DNA of 64,000 nt from Oligoflexia bacterium (GTDB lineage: Bacteria > Bdellovibrionota > UBA1018): contig JACMQW010000082.1 of the NCBI GenBank assembly GCA_014376785.1, forward strand, positions 1-64,000, written 5' to 3'. Made by a program: the position numbers and the translations under genes. Of the stretch, positions 43,710 through 51,639 are shown piece after piece (the first letter of the stretch is position 1; the number at the start of each line of letters is the position of its first letter). The notes below the pieces were generated by a model. That model did no database searches. It was not told the DNA's origin and saw only the letters and a program-made list of their open reading frames with translations.

Positions 43710-46044
43710 TTTAGCGATTTTTTTCGAGGTGTCGCAGCACCTCCTCTGCATAGCGGGAGCAGATGGTTTTCTGAAGCGAGTGAATCCATCCTTTGAAAGA
43801 GTCTTGGGATTTTCAGCGACAGAACTCCTAGCTCGGCCCTATATGGATTTCGTTCTCCCCGAGGATCGGGCAGGAACGCTTGCACACGCCGAAGGGGTTC
43901 CCAGCGAACGTGGAAACTCCGAATTTGAAAACAGATACGTTTGTAAAGACGGCTCTATTCGCCATTTATCTTGGCGGACGACCACCGTGGATGATCGCAT
44001 TCTTTGCATCGCACACGACGTGACAGACGAGAGAGAAAAAGAAAAAAAGACGAAGCAGCTGAATGACGAAGCACTTCGTGAAGCAAAAGAAAGTTTCAGG
44101 CACCTTGCCGAAGCCATGCCCCAAATGGTCTGGAAAACGGACGCAGCTGGGAATCAACTGTACTCGAACGCAAGGTGGAACGAATACACCGGGTCCAATC
44201 AGAGCGATGAGCAGGATTCGAAATTATGGGAGAACGTCGTCCACCCCGATGATTTCCAAAATTCAATCACGAATTGGACGAGGTCGCTGATATCCGGAGA
44301 CAGCTTCGAAATGCAATATAGGCTGCGTAGGGCGATCGATGGCATCTATCGCTGGCACCTTGCGCGCGCGGTTCCCATAAAGGATAGCAATGGCACCATC
44401 GTTAAATGGTTCGGAACTTTAACCGACATTGATGAGCAGAAACGTTCCGAAGAGGAACTGAGAATAAGTTTAGAAGAATTACGTCGTTCTTCACTGGAAA
44501 AGGTCGAGATACTCAAGCGCGAGAAAGCGGCGCTTGAATCTTCCGATTTAAAATCGGAATTCGTCGCTACGATGAGCCACGAAATTCGGACTCCTTTGAG
44601 TGCCATCATTGGAATGACTCAGGTGTTATTAAAGGGTGAATTAGACGAAGAGCAGGCCGACATCGCAAAGACGATTCTCTTTTCTGCCGAATCGCTTTCA
44701 GGAATCGTGAATGAAATTCTTGATTTCTCTAAAATTGAGTCGGGAAAGATGCCATTAGAAAAAGTTGATTTCGATTTGAAGACTATTCTTTTCGGGGTGG
44801 TTAATGCATCACGATTTGGCGCTGCGGAAAAAGGCATCAAGCTCCAAGTGACCATTCAACCGGAATTAGATACGTGGGTGAGTGGGGATCTCGTGAAGAT
44901 CCGGCAAGTCCTTCATAATTTATTGAGTAACGCGGTGAAATTTACTTCGCAGGGTGAAGTCTGTGTTTCTTTGGAAGCACGAGGCCATTCCGAATCTCTC
45001 CAGTCCCGTATTCGATTTTTGGTAACTGATACGGGAATCGGAATCGCAACCGAGGAGGTTTCTCGCCTTTTCGAACCGTTTGTTCAGGCGGATGCGTCGA
45101 TTGCTCGCCGCTTCGGGGGAACGGGCTTAGGACTTTCAATTTGTAAGCGGCTCATTGAGTTGATGGGCGGCGAAATCGGAGTCGAAAGTATACCAGGCAA
45201 AGGATCTCAGTTCTGGTTTGAACTCTCTCTTTCGAAAAGAACAGAAATCACCCAGCATTTTAACTTCGATAGGCCTTCAGAGGGCTCTATCACGGGCAGA
45301 ATCCTCGTCGCTGAAGACCACCCGATGAACCAGAAAGTGATTCGGTATCTCTTAAGAAACCTCGGACTTCAGATTGATCTGGTGGCTTCGGGGCGGGAAG
45401 CGGTACTTGCAAATGCGCTGCACCGCTACGACCTCATTCTCATGGACTGTCACATGCCGGACATGGACGGGTATGAAGCGACTCGTGCCATCCGTGCCCA
45501 ACCTGGAGATTGCGCGCGCGTTCCGATTTACGCGCTCACCGCAGACGTCCTCCAAAATACTCCCCAGCGGTGCCGTGAGGTCGGAATGAATGGGTATTTT
45601 CAAAAGCCCATCCAAAGCGAAAGACTTTACTCTGTGATCGCTCAGTGCTGCACGAGACCCACGCGCGATCTGATGGAAAATCAGGCTGCGGTATCACCGT
45701 TAGGAAAAGTACCGCCCGATTTCGACCCGGCGGCCCTTCGGGTTTTGGAAAATCTGAATGCCGAGGGTCAGCCTGATATCGTCAGGGAGCTCGTGAATGG
45801 ATTTCACCGCGACACTCCTGCTCATCTCGCGCGGATTTTGGATGCGATAGAACGCCAAGACCGTTTTGCATTGGAACAAGAGGCGCACTCTTTGAAGTCA
45901 GTTTCGGCAGTGCTCGGCGCGATGAATGTTTCAAGGCTTTGTGGACTGCTTGAATTAGAAGCGCAGAGAGAAAGTTCGGTTTGTGCAAAAATGGTCCTTT
46001 CCGAGCTTCATGATTCGTATATTCGTTACTTGGATGAGACCTGA
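43699..46044 (+). CDS. Hybrid histidine kinase PAS-PAS-HisKA-HATPase-REC-HPt
   Basis: 781 residues, no membrane segment. PAS domains are at about 5-112 and 132-247. HisKA has His294 in MSHEIRTPLSA, HATPase_c has the N box at Asn411 and the G2 box GGTGLGLS. The receiver (about 534-645) has phospho-Asp583 in LMDCHMPDMDGYEA and Lys in FQKP. A C-terminal HPt has His730 in EAHSLKS. All modules for an internal His-Asp-His relay are present; the final response regulator is not obvious, unless it is the upstream receiver. Confidence 0.93.
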   Translation: MTDDLAIFFEVSQHLLCIAGADGFLKRVNPSFERVLGFSATELLARPYMDFVLPEDRAGTLAHAEGVPSERGNSEFENRYVCKDGSIRHLSWRTTTVDDRILCIAHDVTDEREKEKKTKQLNDEALREAKESFRHLAEAMPQMVWKTDAAGNQLYSNARWNEYTGSNQSDEQDSKLWENVVHPDDFQNSITNWTRSLISGDSFEMQYRLRRAIDGIYRWHLARAVPIKDSNGTIVKWFGTLTDIDEQKRSEEELRISLEELRRSSLEKVEILKREKAALESSDLKSEFVATMSHEIRTPLSAIIGMTQVLLKGELDEEQADIAKTILFSAESLSGIVNEILDFSKIESGKMPLEKVDFDLKTILFGVVNASRFGAAEKGIKLQVTIQPELDTWVSGDLVKIRQVLHNLLSNAVKFTSQGEVCVSLEARGHSESLQSRIRFLVTDTGIGIATEEVSRLFEPFVQADASIARRFGGTGLGLSICKRLIELMGGEIGVESIPGKGSQFWFELSLSKRTEITQHFNFDRPSEGSITGRILVAEDHPMNQKVIRYLLRNLGLQIDLVASGREAVLANALHRYDLILMDCHMPDMDGYEATRAIRAQPGDCARVPIYALTADVLQNTPQRCREVGMNGYFQKPIQSERLYSVIAQCCTRPTRDLMENQAAVSPLGKVPPDFDPAALRVLENLNAEGQPDIVRELVNGFHRDTPAHLARILDAIERQDRFALEQEAHSLKSVSAVLGAMNVSRLCGLLELEAQRESSVCAKMVLSELHDSYIRYLDET

Positions 46045-46146
46045 TTTCCAGGAATGGACCTGAGCCTGGTAACGGCTTATGCTTCCCTGATGAATGCAAA
46101 TGAAACCCGATCTACGAGTTCAACGGTAAGCTCTCCCGGCACGTCC

Positions 46147-47109
46147 ATGATGAAGTACGTGGCGCACACGCCAGGTGGACCTGAAAGTCTTAAAATCGCC
46201 ACCGGACCGAAGCCTGCCCGTGCGGACGGGGAAATGATAATCGAAGTTTTCGCCGCCGGAGTGAACCGTCCGGATATCTCTCAGAGGCAGGGGACTTATC
46301 CGCCTCCTCCGGGCGCTTCCCCGGTGCTAGGGCTTGAAGTTGCTGGATTGGTCCATGCGGTGGGGCCCGATTCTCGTTTTCGAATCGGCGACCGAGTCTG
46401 CGCGCTCGCTCCGGGCGGAGGTTATGCCGAGTATTGCGTGGTGCCTGAAGGGAGCTGCTTGCCCATTCCAGAGGGACTGACTTTTGAGGAAGCAGCCGGA
46501 ATCCCCGAAAATTATTTCACGGTATGGGCGAATGTTTTTCAGATTGGGGAATTGAAAGCGGGGGAAAAATTCCTCGTTCATGGAGGAAGTAGCGGGATCG
46601 GGACGACCGCGATCCAGCTTGCGCGTGCTTTCGGTGCTGAGGTTTATACGACTGCTGGATCTGCGGAGAAATGCGCAAAATGCGTGGAAATCGGCGCGGA
46701 TCAAGCGTTGAATTATCGTGAAAAAGATTTTGAGAACGAATGGAAAGATTTGAATCTCATCCTGGATATGGTGGGTGGTAAATACACGAGGAAAAATATC
46801 CATTGCCTCGGGATGCGAGGTCGATTGGTTCAAATTGCAGCGCTTCAGGGAGGCGAAGTGACCTTCGATATCTTTAAGATCATGCAAAAACGCATTACTT
46901 TAACCGGTTCGACCCTTCGGCCAAGATCCGTCGCTGAGAAAGCGCAAATCGCTCAAGAACTCTCTGCGAAAGTATGGCCCCTTTTTCGAGAAAAAAAGTT
47001 AAAGGTCCTTATCGACCGAATCTATCCGATCGAAGAAGCCGCCGAAGCTCACAAACGGATGGAGAGCAGTCAGCACATCGGAAAAATCATTCTCCAAGTA
47101 AAAAAATAG
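46147..47109 (+). CDS. NADPH:quinone oxidoreductase-like MDR protein (PIG3 type)
   Basis: 320 residues of the medium-chain dehydrogenase/reductase superfamily without structural-zinc Cys. The GroES-like start is MMKYVAHTPGGPESL. AAGVNRPDISQRQGTYPPPPGASPVLGLEVAG is diagnostic of the PIG3/TP53I3 subgroup. The Rossmann NADPH motif LVHGGSSGIGTTAIQLA follows. The frame is open to ATG 46054, giving 31 extra Ser/Thr-rich residues, and no candidate start has a clear Shine-Dalgarno; I follow the family N-terminus. It lies just downstream of the hybrid kinase. Confidence 0.85.
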   Translation: MMKYVAHTPGGPESLKIATGPKPARADGEMIIEVFAAGVNRPDISQRQGTYPPPPGASPVLGLEVAGLVHAVGPDSRFRIGDRVCALAPGGGYAEYCVVPEGSCLPIPEGLTFEEAAGIPENYFTVWANVFQIGELKAGEKFLVHGGSSGIGTTAIQLARAFGAEVYTTAGSAEKCAKCVEIGADQALNYREKDFENEWKDLNLILDMVGGKYTRKNIHCLGMRGRLVQIAALQGGEVTFDIFKIMQKRITLTGSTLRPRSVAEKAQIAQELSAKVWPLFREKKLKVLIDRIYPIEEAAEAHKRMESSQHIGKIILQVKK

Positions 47110-47209
47110 CGGTGTCATCCTATTGGCGATTGCCATCGAAAGTTCGATGGATGCTGTTTTGATGAAATGATTTTTACCTTCCGGGTGAGAACCGCTATCA
47201 TGAGAGAGG

Positions 47210-48058
47210 ATGTTTAAAGCAAAGGACGGAACACTTTTCAGTTTATTTGCTCTCGGGGTCGCGGTCGACCAACTCACGAAATTTCTGGGAGAGCGCATCC
47301 AGGGGCGTCTAGGTCCATTCTCCGTCGAAATGCATCACAATCCTGGGATTTTTCTTCAGTGGCTTGCGACGGAATCAAGCCTCCTCCGCGTCGTTTCAGT
47401 TGCTTGTTTCTACGGTTTCATCCTTTTTATCTATTTTTCTTTGTTGTCGGCACTTTCCCTCCGTCACCAGCAGACGAAAGTCGCCCTCACGCTCTTTCTT
47501 TCTTCGATTACCGGAAACGCGGTCGATCGTATCGGGAATGGGGAAGTGCGAGATTTCTTGGTGCTTCGAATCGCTGACCGTCTTTTTTATGCAAATGTCG
47601 CGGATATCCTGATGTGGGTTTCCCTCGCCTTACTCGTGGCTTCAGCTTGGATTTACCGGCGGGATTTTTTTCCGGAAAAAAATTCGCGAATAAAGCACGT
47701 CCTCAGCAGAAGTTATCAGTATGCTTGGTCAGCAAAAGTAGCATTGGCTTCATTCTGTTCGTTTGTGACTTTAATGCTTTTTTCGGTGACCTACTTTCAT
47801 GCGGCCGAAGATTTTAGATTCATCGCATGGGGTTTGGTGATTGGGATCTTTTTTAGTGCTTTCACAGCATTTGCGGCGATTCGCTTTTCGCATCGGAGCG
47901 CAGGCGCGCTGTACGCTTTTGAAAAATACGTCGAAAAATTATTAGAGGGTAAAACAAACGAGCCATTTTCCCTGCGTGAAAACGACGAGCATCGGCAACT
48001 CGTACCACTCGCAAAAAAACTCAGAGCACACTTCATTCAAAAGGGAATTCAACGATGA
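47210..48058 (+). CDS. lspA: Signal peptidase II with extra C-terminal transmembrane and HAMP-like module
   Basis: 282 residues, over 100 longer than usual. LspA removes signal peptides from prolipoproteins. The first 150 residues are a complete LspA: VDQLTKF (D20), HNPGIF (N44), TGNAVDR (catalytic D106) and ANVAD (catalytic D132), with four membrane spans. Then come two more hydrophobic segments (about 174-198 and 203-224) and a cytoplasmic stretch (226-275: RSAGALYAFEKYVEKLL, LRENDEHRQLVPLAKKL) that looks like a HAMP domain. The stop overlaps the next start by 4 nt (ATGA). Confidence 0.85.
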   Translation: MFKAKDGTLFSLFALGVAVDQLTKFLGERIQGRLGPFSVEMHHNPGIFLQWLATESSLLRVVSVACFYGFILFIYFSLLSALSLRHQQTKVALTLFLSSITGNAVDRIGNGEVRDFLVLRIADRLFYANVADILMWVSLALLVASAWIYRRDFFPEKNSRIKHVLSRSYQYAWSAKVALASFCSFVTLMLFSVTYFHAAEDFRFIAWGLVIGIFFSAFTAFAAIRFSHRSAGALYAFEKYVEKLLEGKTNEPFSLRENDEHRQLVPLAKKLRAHFIQKGIQR

Positions 48059-49209
48059 AAATTTGGCAACGGTTTCGAGTCGCGATTATTGGGCTCTTTG
48101 GTATCACCGCGATCTTCGCGGTTTTCCAAAACTGTGGGACCGGTACAGTGGGGACTGGCGCGAGTGGGAAAGCCTCATTGGATAATGGATACACCACTGG
48201 TACCACGGGCCTTTACCTTTCTCTCAGTGCATCGAGCTATGTCTTCGCAGCTTCGAGCTCGACCCAGAACCAAACCTTTACGCTCTCGAATCCATCCAGA
48301 GAATTAGCCCGCACTCTTTCCGTTTCGCTCTCATCAAGCACTTCCGCATTCACCCTCACCGGTGACACCTGCACGAATGCCAGCCTTCCTGCGGGTGGGG
48401 CGTGTGCATTCCAAATCTCGTACGTGAATTCCAGCGCTCAGACGGTGAACGGCTCGATTTCCATCTACTACGCAAACGCGGCGAATCTCGTGCAGCCCCC
48501 CATTGCGATCTCGCTCACGGGATCTGGTAGGACCGTCATCACGACCAACACGACCACGACCGCCTCGTCGAATGGCTCTCCGGGGAGCTACGTGGCTAGT
48601 ACGGGGTTCACCCTGGGAACCGGCTCATTGAATAAATTCAGTTCGACCGCGACCTATCAAAAATCCGCGCTTTCCTGCGGAAACATCACGAAGCGCGACG
48701 TCTGTGCATCATCCACTCCCGCAAGCTTTGATGGAGCAAACTGTCATGTCGGAGCGCCTCCGTGGGGAACCGGCTTTATTTACGGTGGTAATTTCTACTA
48801 TCCACCTCACGCGGGAACTCCCTGCGCTTCGAACCACTCGTTCGATGGAAGGAACTGCGTTTTCGCAAGCGCGTTTGGAAATTCACCTTTTATCTACAAT
48901 AATCATTTCTATTTCACTCCGACGACGCGGGTGATTCCCGGCTTTTACAGCGGAATTTGCCCATTAGGATCCATTTTCGACGGCGCGAACTGCTACGCGG
49001 GAAACGTTCCTACGGGCACCGGTCAGGTCTCCACGGCTCGTTTTACCTACGATGCGAAGGCGGGCGTCACTCCCTGTGAAAGTAGCAACGGCGACTATTT
49101 CGACGGAAGTCGTTGTGTTTATTCGAATATTCCAACGGGTTGGAGCGGGTTTGTCTACCAAAGTAAGTTCTACTTTTACGCTCAAGCTTCCCGAGCCTGT
49201 GTGCCTTAA
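48055..49209 (+). CDS. Secreted/anchored protein with Ig-like domain and four FDGxxC repeats
   Basis: 384 residues. An N-terminal hydrophobic segment (9-24) ends in FQNC (Cys27), a non-canonical lipobox-like site. Residues 55-155 resemble a choice-of-anchor/ASPM-SPD-2-Hydin Ig-like domain (TFTLSNPSRELARTLSV, TGDTC, PAGGAC). After a Ser/Thr linker, four repeats of about 40 residues occupy 205-384. Each has FDGxxC (225, 263, 308, 349), another Cys, a PxGxG turn and an aromatic strand such as FIYGGNFYY. Conserved Cys spacing suggests disulfides outside the cytoplasm. Coupled to lspA by a 4-nt overlap. Confidence 0.8.
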   Translation: MKIWQRFRVAIIGLFGITAIFAVFQNCGTGTVGTGASGKASLDNGYTTGTTGLYLSLSASSYVFAASSSTQNQTFTLSNPSRELARTLSVSLSSSTSAFTLTGDTCTNASLPAGGACAFQISYVNSSAQTVNGSISIYYANAANLVQPPIAISLTGSGRTVITTNTTTTASSNGSPGSYVASTGFTLGTGSLNKFSSTATYQKSALSCGNITKRDVCASSTPASFDGANCHVGAPPWGTGFIYGGNFYYPPHAGTPCASNHSFDGRNCVFASAFGNSPFIYNNHFYFTPTTRVIPGFYSGICPLGSIFDGANCYAGNVPTGTGQVSTARFTYDAKAGVTPCESSNGDYFDGSRCVYSNIPTGWSGFVYQSKFYFYAQASRACVP

Positions 49210-49246
49210 TAGGGACGAAGTCGAGGGAGTGTGCTAGCCTGAGGAC

Positions 49247-49360
49247 ATGAACCTTTGCTTTTTCTGTAAGCGCGAACATTCGGTGGCCGTGTGTGAAACC
49301 TGCAAGCGACACGTTTGCATCCAATGCCAAGATAACCACAACTGTTACCGCCGAGATTAA
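49247..49360 (+). CDS. 37-residue Cys-rich zinc-finger-like protein
   Basis: ATG 49247 with GAGG just upstream. The short protein has Cys at 4, 7, 16, 19, 24, 27 and 33 and His at 11, 22 and 31, in the pattern CxxC-x8-CxxC-x4-CxxC-x5-C. This resembles a B-box/AN1-like treble-clef binding two zinc ions. No signal peptide. It is too short for routine gene calling. The next gene starts 1 nt after its stop, so both are likely co-translated. Confidence 0.6.
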   Translation: MNLCFFCKREHSVAVCETCKRHVCIQCQDNHNCYRRD

Positions 49361-49361
49361 T

Positions 49362-49682
49362 ATGTCATCCCATTCTCACCCTTCTTCCGCACAGCAAGCC
49401 GTTCCCGCTCAGCCCGAAAATTCCTTTCGCGTGACTTTAGAGACCTTAAGTTCGAAACCGCGGATCGACCAGGTGCTTCTCGAAGCACTTCGGGGGCAAA
49501 GCCGGAACCCCAATTTGAAGCGCATTTCGCGGACCGAATTCAAGGAACTCTTCAAGAAAAAGAAAATCCTGATCAAGGGCCAGCCGGCCACTCCTTCTTC
49601 CTCACTGGCGAGTGGAGTGACTCACGTCGACATCCTAGGTTATTCGGAAAATCCGAGCCCGGATGATCCGACTCTCCGCTAG
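49362..49682 (+). CDS. Small protein with S4-like RNA-binding domain
   Basis: 106 residues. After a Ser/Pro/Gln-rich N-terminus of about 25, the segment RIDQVLLEAL, then ISRTEFKELFKKKKILIKGQ and a TPSSSLASGVTHVDI ending fits the S4 fold pattern (R-D-x-x-L, S-R-x-x-x-x-x-L-I-x-x-x-x-V-x-V-x-G, pS..v..Gd.i.v). A role in RNA binding is inferred. It follows the 37-residue Cys-rich ORF and overlaps the convergent methyltransferase gene by 4 nt. Confidence 0.65.
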   Translation: MSSHSHPSSAQQAVPAQPENSFRVTLETLSSKPRIDQVLLEALRGQSRNPNLKRISRTEFKELFKKKKILIKGQPATPSSSLASGVTHVDILGYSENPSPDDPTLR

Positions 49683-50596
49683 AGTCGGCCTTTTTCCCGC
49701 AGCACCCGAACCAACATCGGTTCTACTGGGAAATCGCTTAAGAGCGACCCAAGCCACTCGCTCGCTGCAGGATTTGGGAAATCCACTTTCTCAGCTAAAA
49801 TGAGCTCATTCTTCATCGAGTGCTCCCAGCCCGTGAGCTCGGTGACGGTGACTTTATAGCCGAGGCTTTCGAGCACGAGCGCGCGGATCACGTTGGTTAG
49901 GTGGCTGCCGAATTCACGAGAGTGGAGCGGGTGCCGCCAGAGCTGCCAAACGCCTGTCGAGTTTGCGGCCGCACCGTTTTCTTCTTCTGATTGGAAATCG
50001 TCCCCCGAATTTCGCGGACGAACGGCTTTCAAGAGCCGTGAGACCTCGGCTTGGCAGCAAGGCACCAGCGCAATCGCCGCCGCATTTTTTTCGAGCGCAA
50101 GGAGGATGGCTTCGTCGGTGGCAGTGTCGCAGGCGTGGAGGGCAACGAGGAGGTCAACCTCACCTGGATCGGCGTCACGAATGGACGCATCGATGAATTC
50201 CATCCGATCAAACCCGGTTTCTTTCGCAAGACCGCGAGCACGGGCGACCAGTTCCGGTCGAGATTCAATATTGCTTATTTTTCCGCGTCTGAGCGGGCCC
50301 ACCCAAAGATCATAAAGCAGAAAGCCTAAGTAACTCTTTCCCGATCCCACATCGACGAGGCGAGGTTCGGTTTTTTTAGCATAGAGTTTTTCAAGCACCG
50401 GCAAGAGGAGGCGAGTGAAATGGTAAATTTGTTTCAACTTTCGACGCGCGTCTTGGTTCAACTTGCCATCCCGTGTGAGCAGGTGGAGTTCTTTTAAGAG
50501 AGTCGGATTCTGTTCTGTCCAGAGAGTTTCGACGTCGCTCTTCACCAGTTTCTTTGCCCGTTCCGCGGCATCGTCTTTCAAGGATGGGTCGTTCAT
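49679..50596 (-). CDS. SAM-dependent methyltransferase (Methyltransf_32/METTL25-like)
   Basis: 305 residues, class I fold. SAM motif I is VDVGSGKSYLGFLL (81-94), ISNIESRPELVARA holds the acidic residue of motif II, and motif IV is LVALHACDTATDEAI. The PCCQ at 179-182 is characteristic of the methyltransferase branch related to METTL25 and glutathione S-transferase C-terminal-like proteins. Targets in bacteria are unknown. The start overlaps the ATP-grasp stop by 4 nt; third gene of a compact operon. Confidence 0.82.
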   Translation of the reverse strand: MNDPSLKDDAAERAKKLVKSDVETLWTEQNPTLLKELHLLTRDGKLNQDARRKLKQIYHFTRLLLPVLEKLYAKKTEPRLVDVGSGKSYLGFLLYDLWVGPLRRGKISNIESRPELVARARGLAKETGFDRMEFIDASIRDADPGEVDLLVALHACDTATDEAILLALEKNAAAIALVPCCQAEVSRLLKAVRPRNSGDDFQSEEENGAAANSTGVWQLWRHPLHSREFGSHLTNVIRALVLESLGYKVTVTELTGWEHSMKNELILAEKVDFPNPAASEWLGSLLSDFPVEPMLVRVLREKGRL

Positions 50597-51630
50597 TTCT
50601 TTTTTCTCCGAGTTCCGGTCCGGGGGGTATCCCCAGGTTCCGGAGCAAACGCGAGGTTAATGATTTTTTGGATGACTTCATCGTAACTCATGCCGGATTT
50701 AATGGCGCTCAAAGCAAAGTCCCCGTCTTTTTCGATCGACGGGTTCGGATTTGCTTCGATGCAGAATATTTCGCCCGCCGGGGTGATTCGTAAATCAATT
50801 CTCCCGTAGCCGCAAAGGCCTAAGACGCGGTAAACTTTTTTACAAATTTCTTCCAGCCGTTCAATCATGTCTTCTGACAGGTTTGCGGTGGCGGTTCGAA
50901 TGCCCCATTTTTTTCGGTAGTCATCATCCCACTTCGCTTTGAAGCTCGCGAACTTTGGCTCGCCTTCGGGAACTTCCCTAAAATAAAGTTCGCGGGGAGG
51001 GAGTGCGCTCAGTCGTTCATTTCCGAGAATGCCGACGTAGATTTCCCGTCCGTCGATGAATTCTTCGATAATGACATCCGTTTCGAATCGTTCGTGAAGG
51101 TAGCGCACACGCTCTAAGGCGTCTTTCTTCGTTTCCGCAAAGGAGAGTTGAGAGATTCCTTCGGAGGCTTCTAAGTTCAGCGGTTTGATAAAGACCGGAT
51201 ATTTTAAATCCGCGAGCGACTGCATGGGAGAGGCTTTCCGGCTGATGAGGAAATGCGGGATTTGGATGCGGTGGTAGGAGAGGATTTTTTTCGCGAGGCC
51301 TTTATCTTTCGAAATATTCAGCGCATTCGAAGTGGCGCCGGTATACGGAATTCCGAGCAATTCAATCAATGAGACGAGGTGGGGCTCGAATCGACGATCC
51401 CCTCCGAAAGCTTCCGAGAGATTAAAGATTAAATCGGGTTTTTCTCGCTTCAGTTCTCTCAGCAGTAAATCTAAGTCATCATGAATTCCGAGGGGTATCA
51501 CGTCATGACCGAGACGGTTTAGTGTCGCCAGGATATGGGCCTCACTGGCCCAGTCGTCGGTTTTTAGGTATTCCGCGTATTGCTCGGGTTTGAGTGGGAT
51601 CGAGAGGTCAAAGAGCAGCACAATCTTCAT
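50593..51630 (-). CDS. ATP-grasp ligase, D-Ala-D-Ala ligase-like
   Basis: 345 residues. It has an N-terminal pre-ATP-grasp domain (MKIVLLFDLSIPL, NLSEAFGGDRR, LLGIPYTGATSNAL), then the ATP-grasp fold with FIKPLNLEASEGIS, IIEEFIDGREIYVGILG, and the magnesium-binding GRIDLRITPAGEIFCIEANPNPS. The order is that of Ddl, but no murein genes are near. It sits 9 nt after a metallopeptidase gene and overlaps a methyltransferase gene. It probably ligates a carboxylate to an amine in a non-murein substrate. The C-terminus has a basic tail. Confidence 0.85.
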   Translation of the reverse strand: MKIVLLFDLSIPLKPEQYAEYLKTDDWASEAHILATLNRLGHDVIPLGIHDDLDLLLRELKREKPDLIFNLSEAFGGDRRFEPHLVSLIELLGIPYTGATSNALNISKDKGLAKKILSYHRIQIPHFLISRKASPMQSLADLKYPVFIKPLNLEASEGISQLSFAETKKDALERVRYLHERFETDVIIEEFIDGREIYVGILGNERLSALPPRELYFREVPEGEPKFASFKAKWDDDYRKKWGIRTATANLSEDMIERLEEICKKVYRVLGLCGYGRIDLRITPAGEIFCIEANPNPSIEKDGDFALSAIKSGMSYDEVIQKIINLAFAPEPGDTPRTGTRRKKK

Positions 51631-51639
51631 GATGTTCCC

